In this document: piece after piece, positions 51,651-64,000 of the stretch
Position numbering within the stretch: position 1 is the stretch's first letter
How the letters are laid out: each line of letters begins with the position of its first letter
Origin: Sipunculus nudus
Taxonomy: Eukaryota > Annelida > Sipuncula > Golfingiida > Sipunculidae
NCBI GenBank assembly: GCA_026874595.1
Contig: CM049309.1
Coordinates: 44,967,079 to 45,031,078 of the forward strand
Reading direction: 5' to 3'
Length of the DNA: 64,000 nucleotides
Position numbers and translations under genes: made by a program
Notes under the pieces: model-generated
Told to the model about the DNA's origin: nothing
The model's input: only the letters and a program-made list of their open reading frames with translations
The model's database searches: none

Positions 51651-51750
51651 GTAAGAATAGTCATGCTGGTTCATTTACCGGCAATTTGAAGGTCATGGGT
51701 TCGATTCCCATCGGCAGTGAACCTACTTTTCTGTGTATTCATGTTTCATT
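51648..51750 (+). repeat. tRNA-like fragment, probable SINE head
   Basis: An A-box-like TAGTCATGCTGG (51658-51669) is followed 28 bp later by the B box GGTTCGATTCC (51698-51708). The T-arm is perfect (ATGGG at 51695-51699, 7-nt loop, CCCAT at 51707-51711). The expected 5' acceptor strand complementary to CGGCAGT is absent, so it is not a functional tRNA. The tail runs into a 140-bp (TA)n tract, and a (GA)n tract precedes it. A tRNA-derived SINE remnant is the best reading. Confidence 0.45.
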
Positions 51751-51752
51751 CA

Positions 51753-51901
<149 letters not shown>

Positions 51902-52240
51902 TTGTGTATAGGTAAACTTGTGGGATGTAGAAGTCCTGATGAGGCATCCTCCTATCAGATTTTATTCAGATTGCACATATACCAGATATTTGCCTGGAAC
52001 AATTAATATTAGTTTTGACATATTGTATAGTATATACGGCACCGCGGTTCCTTCGGCTTGTCACATAGCCTGACCAAATGACGTAACAATCCGATAACAG
52101 AAAACTTCCGATAGCAGAACGCGCTACTGCATGATATAGTTGCTAAATCGTTATGTATTATAAGATGTGATCAACATGAAAATAGTGAATGAAAAAAGAT
52201 ATGTGCACACTTTAAAACCACAGGTTGCTCGTGCATGGGC

Positions 52241-52735
52241 CATGACGCTCAGGTAATTACGAGCCTCATGGCTCGGAGGAAATGGGTAACAGGGACAAAA
52301 TAACATGTTTCTAAGGAGATTATTCATGGACCTCCCTGGATATCAAGTAAGAAGATCTTTGAAGGTCTAAAAAAAGAGAAGAAAAATGCGTAAAAATTTG
52401 TAAAAAAACACAGGTGCAGCCACCAGTCTGTAGGAACTGATGAAACTGATTCAGATACTGGAGCTTTTGTAGCAAATTTTTAATTTTATTCTGGGTGTGT
52501 GTGTGTGGGGGGGGGGGGGGGGTTAATTACGAGCCCCATGGCTCGGAGGATATATGGGTAACAGAGAAAAAAATTCAGGTTTCCATAGATATTATTCATG
52601 GACCTCCCTGGATGTCAAGTTAAAAGATTCTAAGACCAACGGTTATGATTTGTGCCCTGTTAACGGACGGACAGACGACGACAAACAAAGAGTGATCGTT
52701 ATAGCTAAGATGACTTTCAGTTAGCTGAGCTAAAA
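52241..52735. mobile_element. TIR-bearing non-autonomous DNA element, copy 3 (short)
   Basis: The left end CATGACGCTCAGG and right end TTAGCTGAGCTAAAA correspond to those of the two elements at 31.2-34.4 kb; GCTCAGGTAA against GCTCAGCTAA matches at 9 of 10 positions. The interior shares GCCACCAGTCT, the ATGGACCTCC-CTGGAT block, a G-run, and GGACGGACAGACGACG with GTGATCGTTATAGCTAAGAT before the right end. At 495 bp it is shorter than the other copies and lacks their A-rich minisatellite flanks. Confidence 0.6.
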
Positions 52736-55177
52736 CAGTAGCAAGGGAATGAACAAAATAGGTTATACACAGCGAAGTCTGTGGGAAATTCATGTTTAAT
52801 ATGTTTCTCTGCATGAAGTCACATCACAGGTTGACACGTCATGAATGTCACAAGCCTATGAAAATTTTTCACATATATGCATGCATGGCAATGACATGCG
52901 GTATACATGGTATTAGTATATAGCGAATCTGAGAGTGGTGATATATTAAGTAACAGGTTCAATTTAAACTCAACATTCGTTTATTTTGTCTAGGAGTTTT
53001 AGCCGGACCTATAAGTGGAAAATCTATAACAAGGCCCTACACTGTCCGACTGTTCATAGAAGCGTCAGTGTAAATTGAACCAACATTTGAAATATTTATA
53101 CGTATATTCGTATATAAGATTGATTCAAAGGGCCGTTTACTTTCTTTTTATTTTAAACTTCAGCCTTGTAGGTCCATGTATTGCCGCTTGGTGGCATTGC
53201 CTATTGAATGAACATGAAGGTAATTAACCTGACGGCAAAACTTACATGCATGTTCTTATAAAGTTTTTTTTTTATTTCATATTCTTAGACCGGAATATAA
53301 TAATAACAAAGAAGTCATATAACTTGTCCTTAGAGCGAATCTTTGGAGAAAGATTCTATCATGATTTCACAATTTATGCCTTAATTAAGGCTCTGGTCAG
53401 GTTTGACACAAACGCACACACGCGCACACATCCGCTCTCTGTAGCCAACTTGAGTAACTGTTTTAAAGCATTAAGGTAAATGTATAATATAGTGGAGACT
53501 TAGTAAGTACTTAGAGAGGATGGGCTACAAGTTTTTGTGCGGTAGCAATTGAAGCATGCATTAGATGCAAATGGGGACATGTTTGAATGAGTATACATGC
53601 AGTGAGCGATAGAGCGCTTTCATACAAGATATCACGATTTTTATTCTAAACAGCAACATTAGTTTGAATTTAAATACGAAAGAAAACATTTGTAGTCTGA
53701 AAAGGAAGTTTTCTTCTTCTTGAACACTTTACATACCAGGGACAATTAACCATGCAGGCCACGGACACCCGGACGTGATGGCACTGGACAGATATGGACC
53801 TTTGAGTGACTGTCCAATTACTGTCATTATCTGGGCTAAACGAGCACATATTGACAATAGCACATTTATCTATAGCAAAGCGAGTCTGTTTAATCACATA
53901 TAAATGACCTTAGTTCTGTTCCTGCGTTATTGTGACATAACTTATTGAGTCTAGTAACTGGTGCTCCCCGCAGCTGCCAAAGTGAGCCCGGGGCGGTGCG
54001 CGAAGTACCAGTCTATGCTAGCAATACAAAAGTAATGAAGCGAAGGGAACGTATTCCTAGAGTTAAATTATTGCATAAGGGGAGCGCGACCGCTTTATGT
54101 TGCCCCATGATTTATTACTCCGACGAAGCAAATTGGCTTTGGGAGCAATAGTGAAAGTCAAATTGTAACACGGCCGATTGTCCCAAGTGTTACCGAAAGC
54201 CGAGATGGCCCCGGGAAATATCTGTTAGAATTGAGTGATTTCAAAAGTCGAGATGTGTGACATTGTTTAGGCCCTTCAGGCTGTTTCTTATGTAAGTCTT
54301 TCACGGTTTATCTTCCAGCCCGTTGCTCAAAGAACTTGGAACGACCCGAAAGCAGTTTTGCTGTAAACAACCTGTGTTTGATGCCCACGTAAAACCAACA
54401 TCACCACCTTAATATTAACAAATAATTTTTCGCTCCACGTTTGTGGCGAAGTGGTTTCAGATGCTAGCCGTGCCTGTTCTAAATACTGCCAATTACGCGA
54501 CGCGCGCAAATTGAGCGTGCACGCGAGCGGTGCCCTGTGTTCCCAAAGGCCGGCTCCCTGTAAAATGATGACTCGACATATGTAAGGGCTATATTACGGT
54601 AATATAAAACCTCTGTACTGGCACGTGCGTGGACCATCTGTGATCCAGCCATCATTCAAAGGACATACCACATGAACGCTTAGTAGAAACCCCTGAGAAC
54701 AAACGACGAGTCTGTCGATATTTTTCGTAAAATGACGGCCCAAGATCGATTCTCGGATTGACATTACATAAAAACAAGGGTTGTTCCTTAGAAACGGCAA
54801 CGGCGGGATTGGCGAATGCAACCCGACTCTGCCGTTCACAAAGAAAACCCGCAGTATTATCTATAGTGATATGCAAATTTATCAGGCTTATAAAAAAGAA
54901 AGAATCTGCCAATCTGCTACTGCCGACATGATTTCGACAAAAAACTGTCGGAAATAATTTGATTCTGAAAAATTGTTGGAGTGGTGAGAGATTTTGAATG
55001 GAATATGTTGATTAAAATAAAACAGGAAAATAAATTAAGAAAATGACATTTTTGAAAAAAAAGCATTTAAATATGTATTTATATATATAATTTTAAGGAA
55101 AGAGTTATTACACCGAATTAATTATATTATATATGGAAATTTTCATGTGTATGTGTGTATATATACATAATATATCG

Positions 55178-55225
<48 letters not shown>

Positions 55226-55574
55226 GGGAAAGTGTAATTACATCGAATTCATTATACCTGATAGAGAAGTTTTTTTCTTACCCGTACAGAGATTACGTCG
55301 GTTAATCATTTCACCCAACCTACGTTCATTGTTGACGCAAATCTGTTCATCGAAATAAAAAGTACCCAATTAAAACTCATATGTCTCAACGAAATATAAA
55401 AGAATAAATCTTTAAGTACATTTTATCTATGCATATTGAACTGTATATTTAAGCATCTATATAATATTCATGACTGAATTTATTTTAACAGAAATAATAA
55501 AAAATATTAAAGTAAATTAAAAAAAATTAAAATGTCCACTAATATAGATTCCCGAGGTCACATTGGACTTAATG

Positions 55575-55626
<52 letters not shown>

Positions 55627-56150
55627 TATAATATGTTTCAATCCATCAAAATATTAATATCACATTAATTGTCTTTTAATCATTAATTTTAGCTGCATTA
55701 TGAGATAATTTCTCTGAAGGTACATGTAAATCTATAGCACACCCTATATATATCTATGTATCTCTCTCTAGATATAGATAAGTGAATACCTATATAAATA
55801 TAAATAATAATAAAAATATTTCAAGCATGTGTATTTATATGTATCCATGTAACAAGGCTAAGTTAGGTTGAAAATCAACAATAAGATTTTGTAATCAACC
55901 AAATAAATAAATATATATACACACACACACACATGTAAATACATATATAACAAAGCAGCCAAATTATGACCCGGAGGAAGGAGAGCTTCAAGCAAGGTGC
56001 ATGCCGCGTTAACATATATATGTGTGTGTGTATATATAACTACATGCACAGATATATTCACTTAAATATAAATAAACGGAAAAATGTGATATTAATGAAA
56101 TAAATACATGAAATATGATATATATATTTATATATATTAATATGCGAGGG
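52736..56150. other. Intergenic DNA with a GC-richer island at 53.7-54.9 kb
   Basis: (TA)n blocks lie at 55180-55221 and 55581-55621. The block at about 53730-54920 has balanced composition and no repeats. An exon-like open segment at 53289-53475 is discussed under findings. No gene is recognised. Confidence 0.5.
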
Positions 56151-57456
56151 TGTATATATGTGTGTATGTGCAATGGCTATATTCTTGTACTTTTTTATAC
56201 AAAAATATATGAAAAAATATTTGAAAATGTCTATATGTGAAACTATATAATGATGCATACATGTGTGTGCACATATGTATGTGCAATGGCTATATATTTC
56301 CGTACTTTTATACACGAGAGAATGAAAGCTTTCGGCGGGGCATATTACCCGCTCCGCGGGTGGCCGTCCACGGTGGGACACTGGGAACACTGCCGGGGGC
56401 CAGAGGGGAGGGCAGGCAACCATTCTAACCCAGTCACTGGAAAATAGTGTGTATAGACATACATGAACTCGTATTCTTACAGTAGATTCAATAGCCAGAC
56501 ACGGGCACAATCGGACCCATCTGATCAGCAAGCTTAAATATTGATTAAACCCTATGTCTGTATTTTTACAAATCTCGTATGTATATGATCACAAGGAATA
56601 TGCTAGATGTCATTCATGATTGACAACCTGTCAATCAATTGTGTGCGTTGTGAATTCAGTGCTGCCATATTTCTCACCGAACCTGTTGAGTTACAAATTA
56701 TTGAGACATTTTCTGTGACGCCAGCTTATATATAAAGAATTACTGAGACATTTTCTATGACGACAGATTATATAAAGAATTATTCTACAAGTGTCTCCTA
56801 ACGGAAATGCCATGCATGGCACCATCTGTTTATATCAAAATAGTAATATATTATATTAACAATTCATTTAAATATATGCCAAGGTGTCAGCATGCATGCA
56901 TGATAATACTCGTTATCATGTTTAGGTAAATCAAATGATTATCATATGTAATAAATTTGTGTCGTGACGTATTAATATGTTAATACGTACATTATATGAT
57001 CACTACAGATAAGAATGTGGGTGTCTTCCAAAACAAAAACATGACATGATACAGCGTACTTTGGCATGAAGAAAATTTAAATAGTCATGCTGTCAGATGT
57101 ATAACCATAAACTGATTACGATCTCCTCATGATTCTGTGACGTCATGACATTGGATCAATACGTGGTTAATAGTAACATTGAGTTATAATGTTATAATAC
57201 CATACCTCCATGATTGTAACTAATGCCGTAAACTATATACATATAATTTAGACAAAATCGGCACGTTTTTCTTGATATTTGCGATACGCATATATCATTG
57301 CATGCCTTATTATAAAAAAGAACAACAACAACAAATAGCTGACATATGCAGTTTGCTGATAATTGCTGATAAAGCTGACAATTGAAAAATATATATTCAG
57401 TTCGAAAATCGTCCGAAAAAAACTAAAAAATAAATTCAAACATATATATATATATA

Positions 57457-57503
<47 letters not shown>

Positions 57504-59823
57504 TGAGAGGAAAGATAACGGGAAACAAAATTTGGTATTTAAATAAAAAAAAGTAGCATTTAACATTTTACATACTGTGAAACATAATTCATTTTGGTCC
57601 AGATTATTAATAAAATTATTTTGATGTAATTTCCATCTCATTTATATTAATATAAGCAGACAGTAATATATATACGTTCAGTTGAAGTAGACATTTCTGT
57701 TTTAATGATGAATTTACATGCATGCATACAGATAACAGCAGTTATCTAAAAAAAACAATAGCATATTGTGCGGCACCACTTCTCTAAATCAGTCACAGAG
57801 TGTACATATAATTACGTTAGCCTAAGGCTTTGCAGTATCGAATGAGTTTTGATGAAATGCTTCTTTTCTTTTATAATTTTTAATTTTGAGTGTAGAAGAT
57901 AAATTAATTGATATAAAAAAGGATATTAAAATACATAAACACGAGAAACAGTGAAACGTCCCTGCTTGTGTGCGTGTGTCGTGCTACCAAGACGGTTACA
58001 TGTGTAACTTATGTAACCTTCTTGGTTTTACCTATACATAGGCCGATCGACAAACATTGTCTACTTACCTATAACGCATACTGTACTTCTGTATTTAGTA
58101 TAGTAGTATACAGAGTATCAAAAAGTGATAAGTAACAACAATATCATGTTTTGATGTCGATGACACAATAATGTCAACGAGTATGATTATGATGAATAAG
58201 ATGGATGGTGGCTGCTGATGAAGAGGAAGAAGATGCTGATGACGGAGATGTTGAAGAAGGATGATGATGCCGGGGGAGATATGAGACTCTGTATCTTCAG
58301 GACGTGGGTATTTCCGCGGGTTTAGTTGCAGTGCTTCTAGCAGGGATAGCCCTGGTTAACATCACAGCCTCGTTAGGCTGCACATAAACTTGTAAAACAG
58401 AAGCAGCGTGCTGCGGGGCTGGCCAGCATGTACACATAACAAACCAACAGCACTGATTTAGAGCTGGGCTGACGTATCGTGTTGCTACTACAGGGCGGTG
58501 GCCACGCTATTTGTTATAACAACATAGGATATTCTCTCTCTCTCTCTCTCACACACAAATATATATACACACATATTACTAGTCTAAAATTAACTATATA
58601 AAAAGTATAAAATATACAGTTAGACAAATTTAAAAAAAATCACCCCAAAAAGTATGAAAAGCACGTATAAGGAAAATCATACAAAGACCGCAGATTTAAT
58701 CATATTCCTGACAATAAGGCTCAGTTTCATGAGTAGGCACAGTGCCAAACTCCTGATTTTTGCATGTATTAGTTCATTTTCTTTTCTAATCGGTGAGAGT
58801 GCCAGTAAAATGCTAAAAATAACTTTCACCTGCTAAACATAACGCGTATATCACTTCAGCAAAAACTTACAAAGCACATCTTTTAGTTTGAACCTTTTTA
58901 TAGATTACGTGTGGTTGGCCTAAAATACTGTTTCTTCTCTAAGATATGTCGAAGGAAAAGTTTTTTTGCGCAAAAATGTCCGAAAACATGTAAAAGCAAT
59001 TTTTTTGAAGCGGAGTACAGATGGCAGCACCTACAACATCTCTTCTATCACAAACCCAACGTTCTTCTATTCATGTTGTCTCCTCGGTTTCTGAGCAGTG
59101 CTTTTTTAATACTGATAGTACAGTAGCAAGTCACCACTTGACAACTCTAGGTTGCTCGTGTGTACATGTAGCTCCAGGCACGCCGTTCAATGGATAATAA
59201 TAATAACAGCCGAGTCGTGATCACGGCCTGGGTACAGTTAGCATTGTCAATGTTATAGAGAGTGAAATGATAAACTCTGGGAATCAAGTGCGCTTTAAAT
59301 GAACGGAGCTGCATTACGCATACTTGATATGACGACCTGGCTTTACAGGGTGGGGGCTGGTTTCCCCTCGGCCGGGACTTGTAAACGCTACCCTATTCAA
59401 TATGTTCTCCCCTCGTTCGCACTCTTCACAATCATACCGCCACCGGATCCGTCCATTGTATTTCGGGGCATGTAAACATGGCTTACACTGTCGGCAGGTG
59501 AACCGAACTTGAGCTGAACGCATTCACGGGAGCAGGGACGTTTTGTGGTGGGCCTGGCCTCTGGGTGCGTGTACATATTGAGGTGTGAGAATTGGAGCTG
59601 CGGGGAGGTACGGGGTTAAAGTAATACTTGTAGAATTCCGCTTGTTGCAAGGGTGCAGTTTGGTGAGCTATAGAGAATTATTTACACTACGCGACCAAAG
59701 CGAAGACCAGGTTTGTCAATACCTGCATGTCGATATGTACTTACGGCTCACTGAGTTCACGGCTTATATAACGGGAGTGTTTAAAAATAAGTGCATGTAT
59801 GGATCACGCATATTTGCGTTATA

Positions 59824-59891
<68 letters not shown>

Positions 59892-61240
59892 GGAATATGA
59901 AAGCATACGTAAATATATATACTGTTTATATACAGTAAGAAGTATCGCCTTATTTTTTTTGTCAGCCCCAGATACAGGACATAACAAATGTTTGAAAAAG
60001 GTGGCGCATATAGTCATTATGTGTGTATATTTTTAAACGCACACACGCTTAAATGTATTTTAATATATATATATTATTTCATACCCCTAACATATATTTA
60101 CAAATAATTATTTGTCTTTGTTAATCAATTGTCAAAAGGACGCAGATTTTCATCCTTTGATTCCAAACAAATATGTATATACATATATTGATGTGATTAT
60201 TGAAATAGATCTAAGTAGGTGTAAAACTTAACCAATCTGTAACTTGATCCGTATAAATTGAGTCACCTTATAAAGCAACCAATTGACCTTTGGTCTCATA
60301 GGAAATTGTTGCTATTTATTTAATTGTTGATATTTGACCCTGAATGAAAGCAGGGATTTTTGTCACACCATGTAAATATGCCTGTCCATCCCGTATTATA
60401 AAGTTCATACTTAATAATTTTATGTGAATTATAAATGGCATCAGTTATATATCAAACAGCAACTTTAAGTTTTTGGAGGTGATGACAGAAAAAAGTAATT
60501 ACAGGTTCTAATCCCAGATTTGTAATATTCTGTTTCTGTTTGAATGTTTGTTTATTTTTTTTTATATTCAGGCAATGAAGAATTCTCGATGCACATCTGT
60601 CATGTTTGACAATAAGTGATAAGACCTTTCCCATCATTAATCAAGGGACATCCATGATAAGCCTAATTTGATATTTAATGAATGAATATGTTTGTCCAAT
60701 GAAATGTACACACACAGTCTTTGTATTTAACTTATAGTTGCATTATAATTCTGTCATTTACGGAAGTTAAGAAGAGAGCATGCACCTGTCGCGTATAATT
60801 GTGTGTGCAACTGACCGGGATAGACAGAGGTAGTCAGTTGCATTATTTCGCTGATGTTTCTCCCATCGAACTCGAAATAACCTTTACATCTGCGTCGCAA
60901 CACTTCAAGCCGGGGCGTTTAAGCAGCTGCACAGCTTGTAAAGAGCTGTATTCTTTCAAGTGTTTTGTAACTGGACTGTGCGTGAATGAAGCTGTACCAG
61001 ACAATACATACATAGGCTGGATCCGTGGACCCTGCCAGACCTGATCAATGCTGTTAATCATTGTTACGTTTACTGTGAGGATTAACAGGGCGGACACACG
61101 CTGGGTGTATACAGACATGCTGTAACCTACAGGTCCACGTCCATCACCTGTTCTTTCGTCACCTTGATGGACTGAACCGCCCCGTGATGAAATTAACACT
61201 CGCTTAATTATTTCACCATGCTAATTTTTCATATATTGGT
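56150..61240. other. Intergenic DNA, small repeats and two GC-richer islands
   Basis: A short direct repeat containing TATGTGCAATGGCTATAT occurs at about 56164 and 56278, the second copy running into a GC-rich island (56325-56440). A repeat of about 46 bp (GAGACATTTTCTGTGACG type) is duplicated at 56695-56782. (TA)n lies at 57461-57499 and 59829-59889. GC-richer islands lie at 59150-59780 and 60780-61200. No gene is recognised. Confidence 0.5.
59829..59889. repeat. (TA)n microsatellite
   Basis: 61 bases of pure TA alternation. Confidence 0.95.
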
Positions 61241-61437
61241 CTCTCATCTCTGTTTTTCCTGTCTCTCTGTCTCTGTTTTTCCTGTCTCTCTGCCTCTGTT
61301 TTCCTGTCTCTCTGTCTCTGCTTTTCATGTCTCTGTCTCTGTTTTACCTGTCTCTCTGTCTCTGCTTTTCCTATCTTTCTGTCTCTGTTTTTCCTGTCTC
61401 TGTTTTCCCTGTCTCTCTGTTTCTGTTTGTATCTCGT
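61240..61437. repeat. Pyrimidine-rich minisatellite
   Basis: Seven or so imperfect copies of a CCTGTCTCTCTGTCTCTG unit with a TTTTT spacer. All purines lie on the other strand, which is why the minus strand shows an open Arg/Glu/Lys-rich frame (61213-61539). That frame is a by-product of the repeat. Confidence 0.9.
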
Positions 61438-61750
61438 ATGTAACACGAATCTATATGCCTCCTCAAAATAAAAATAGATATTAATAATACGTGTATATTC
61501 ATATATGTTTGTGTGTATATGTGACAATACACCGTTCACTTTTAGAAAAAAAGAAACTAATTAATTATGGATGAATCGAGCTTAAACCGAGAATTAAATG
61601 GCAAATTACATTGTCCATATTGATTAATATCTGCATATAAGCTAACTCCATAAAAGGAATATAAAAAAAATTCTACATTTAATGATAAAGTAAAATAAAA
61701 AGCGTCACCAAGCATGACCTTTATAGTCAATTATACACCGTGAGATATAC

Positions 61751-62310
61751 TAGTGATTGGAGTCGGTTCCCTTTTCATAATCGATCATCGGTTTGAGCAA
61801 ACCGATCGATGATCGATTAATAATCGGTTCAGGCAAATATAAAGAAACGTTATATGGGAAACTGTACTTTCTTAACCAAACGCAACAAAAGAAGTTATTG
61901 CCTTTTTTATATTTTTCTATTATTGGTAAAATATGCTTTTAAAAGTTTCATTTTAATTATTTATAATAATCAAGAATTAAACCACAATCCAGGAAATCTA
62001 CTTGCTGCATAGGCCCCGATAATTTATGGAGCATTTTAACGCCATTGCATACAGCCCATATTGTGCAATGTAAATCTCGTTACAAAACTTCCCGCTAATT
62101 CTGCAGCTGCCTGCCAGTTCACAGAGGGTTTATTACGTCCTCCGTTCTCGCATCTACCGTGGTAAACTCCGTTACATACGGAAGTTATTTGGGAACAAAG
62201 ACTCATTATCATGATTATAATGTAATCGATAGTTGCCTTCGAATCGAGCTCTTGAAAGTGGCAGCAAACCGACTGACTTTCGATAAAACTCGATGATCGG
62301 CCCACCACTA
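61751..62310. mobile_element. Probable non-autonomous hAT element (MITE), 560 bp
   Basis: The left end is TAGTGATTGG. The right end read on the other strand is TAGTGGTGGG, matching at 8 of 10 positions and fitting the YAGNG terminus of the hAT superfamily. Flanks are AGATATAC (61743-61750) and GGGTATAC (62311-62318), a plausible 8-bp target-site duplication with two changes, 8 bp being the hAT length. Near the left end CGATCATCGGTTTG and its inverse with a 4-bp insertion form a hairpin (61780-61820); CGATGATCGG recurs just inside the right end. No transposase frame is present; the minus-strand 114-codon frame (62036-62380) is not recognised. Confidence 0.6.
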
Positions 62311-62318
62311 GGGTATAC

Positions 62319-64000
62319 TCATTTAGATTTGGCATTACTTGTACAATTTTGTAGCTCAGTCCCCTCCACCCCACCCCCAAATAAAGTTAAAAAAAGAGGA
62401 TATATATACCGTTTTCTATAATCTACTAAATATACCTTCAATGTATGCGTGCTGTTTGTATGCGAACGTGTTCAAATTTACATTAACGTTTATGTAACAC
62501 ATTTGGTTGATGAAAACTGATTATTAAACATATCCTGTCAGAGTTTTAATTTTTCATAGCGAGTAGACATATATAGAGAATCTTCCACAGTAAATCACAA
62601 GCATACATGCATGTAGCATGATATTTTAGATCTCAATATATGCACACCGCTTGGCTACTTATAGCATATTTTATTTCAGAAAGATTAAAATACAACGTGC
62701 ATGCATGTTTATCTAGATTTTAATACCGTTAACATAAAATCAATGACATCGCACCATATCATTATAAATCAAATTGGGGTCTGTGCAGCCAAATGCTCCA
62801 TTTCATATATATATTATAACAAGACCAGACGTCAATTAATAAATTTGGGTTACAACCTATTTCCAACAAAATCATGGTATGACTTTCAATCAATTGAATC
62901 ATTAAATAGTATTTTAGTGCTGCTAAGTCTCAACATATCAGAAATATAAATATTACATTATTATATCCATATTACAGCTATATATACTGAAATAAGTATA
63001 TATATTGGGACTTATTTAATGAAATAGATGAAATGACAAATATTTTGGGTTTGGAGTGTATTTAGACTAACGACATAAAGAAAATAAATCCACGAAAAGT
63101 GGATAAAGTAGTACTCCCAGAGTTAAAATTAACTGGCAGTTTGAAGCTACATGAATAATAGTCACTTGAATATCTGATATGAAAAAAAAACTGAACGTCG
63201 AGTGTTTTCTAATTATAGTTCCTCAAAATAGAAGCAAAAGCTATGCATGAAGCCCTATATATGCACCGATGTATTCCCGAGGTGAAATGCCATGGGTTCA
63301 CAAAATGCGTGTGTTTTTATTACAGAAATAACGATTCTACTGAATTCCCTTTAATGACACAGATTTCCTGAAATAGCCGAAAGGAAAATATATATTGGAG
63401 TAGCTGAAATGACAAATATTTACTGGAATAACTGCAATCATAATTGTTGACTGAAATATCTATATTTACCCAAATTATAAATATTTACACACATAACTGA
63501 AATAACAAATGTTTACTGAAATAACTAAAATGATAAATTTTTGCATAAATAGATGAAATTAAACCTATCTTTTGCCCGGGATGTGTCGACAGGAATCTGC
63601 TGAGTACATACCCCTCCCCTCCCACACACACACACACACACTCACACGGAATGCTGTGACAAACACACATTGACAAGTTTCTCCTTGACGCCTACATCAT
63701 CCGACCGAAAACCAGGTCGTTATTGTACTGGTACAGCTCCGTACAATGCTGTAGATACTTGGCTGTTGGCTGGCGGTAATAGATGACTCCTTGCTTGCTG
63801 CTCATCCTATCTCGGACTATCTGCCCAGTGATAACACTCCTCCTCGTGATAAACGACTTTCTTCCAAAACCACAGCGTATTCCAGCTGTTTAAATCAACA
63901 TATTTTGAAGACGAATTTCAAAAGGACCAGCTGTGTTTCATTGTGTAAAATCCATCAATGGTTTTGATTTTCTTACGACCAAAGAGCGACAAGCGTTTAA
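62319..64000. other. AT-rich intergenic DNA to the window end
   Basis: A degenerate tandem array with unit about 33 bp (ACTGAAATAACTGAAATG-like) lies at about 63330-63560, with related words at 62985-63045. (CA)n lies at 63623-63640. The last 350 bp are of more balanced composition. No gene was seen. Confidence 0.6.

Noticed and set aside
51648-51719. Functional tRNA gene, possibly Met (CAT in the loop)
   Set aside because: The 5' acceptor strand does not pair with CGGCAGT and the anticodon loop would have 8 bases.
58200-58275. Asp/Glu-rich short coding stretch (GATGAAGAGGAAGAAGATG)
   Set aside because: It is a low-complexity GAT/GAA run open for only about 16 codons.
60504-60514. B-box-like GGTTCTAATCC
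   Set aside because: There is no A box at a proper distance and no T-arm pairing.
61213-61539. Arg/Glu/Lys/Asp-rich minus-strand frame of 108 codons
   Set aside because: It is the purine strand of a CTGTCTCT minisatellite; the composition is forced by the repeat.

Overview
This is a eukaryotic, intron-rich and AT-rich genomic window. It has long introns, more than twenty (TA)n microsatellite blocks, degenerate minisatellites and short DNA-transposon remnants. One protein-coding gene can be supported with confidence: the 3' part of a TFAP2 (transcription factor AP-2) gene on the + strand. Its protein sequence and the repeat types, especially short elements ending in AGCTGAGCTAAAA, suggest a lophotrochozoan, most likely a mollusc. 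The species cannot be named from the sequence alone.

Layout of the gene. Five coding exons are visible: 6976-7036, 15179-15380, 20561-20679, 23138-23279 and 24095-24389. All have GT/AG borders and compatible phases. Joined, they give 819 nt, or 272 residues plus a TAG stop. They encode the end of the linker, the basic DNA-binding region, the helix-span-helix dimerisation domain and a short Ser/Asp/Lys-rich tail. The start codon and the Pro/Tyr-rich transactivation exon are not seen, so they should lie upstream of base 1. Bases 1-6975 are then read as intron, and 24390 to about 25.9 kb as 3' UTR with several AATAAA signals. The large introns hold islands of higher-complexity, GC-richer DNA between AT-rich tracts. 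These are candidate enhancers; one at 12.5 kb has four nuclear-receptor half-sites in a row.

Downstream of the gene, about 26-64 kb, I find no convincing coding gene. This part holds: a GC-rich inverted-repeat cluster (27.3 kb); a complex of two related TIR elements with A-rich minisatellite between and around them (30.8-34.5 kb), with a third shorter copy at 52.2 kb; a 366-bp tandem duplication (36.05-36.79 kb); two promoter-like spots (42.4 and 43.97 kb); a 1.8-kb minisatellite with a 122-bp higher-order period (48.8-50.6 kb); a tRNA-like fragment (51.65 kb); and a probable non-autonomous hAT element (61.75-62.31 kb). GC-richer islands at 37.7-39.6, 46.8-47.6, 53.7-54.9, 59.2-59.8 and 60.8-61.2 kb may be distal regulatory DNA of the AP-2 locus or of genes outside the window.
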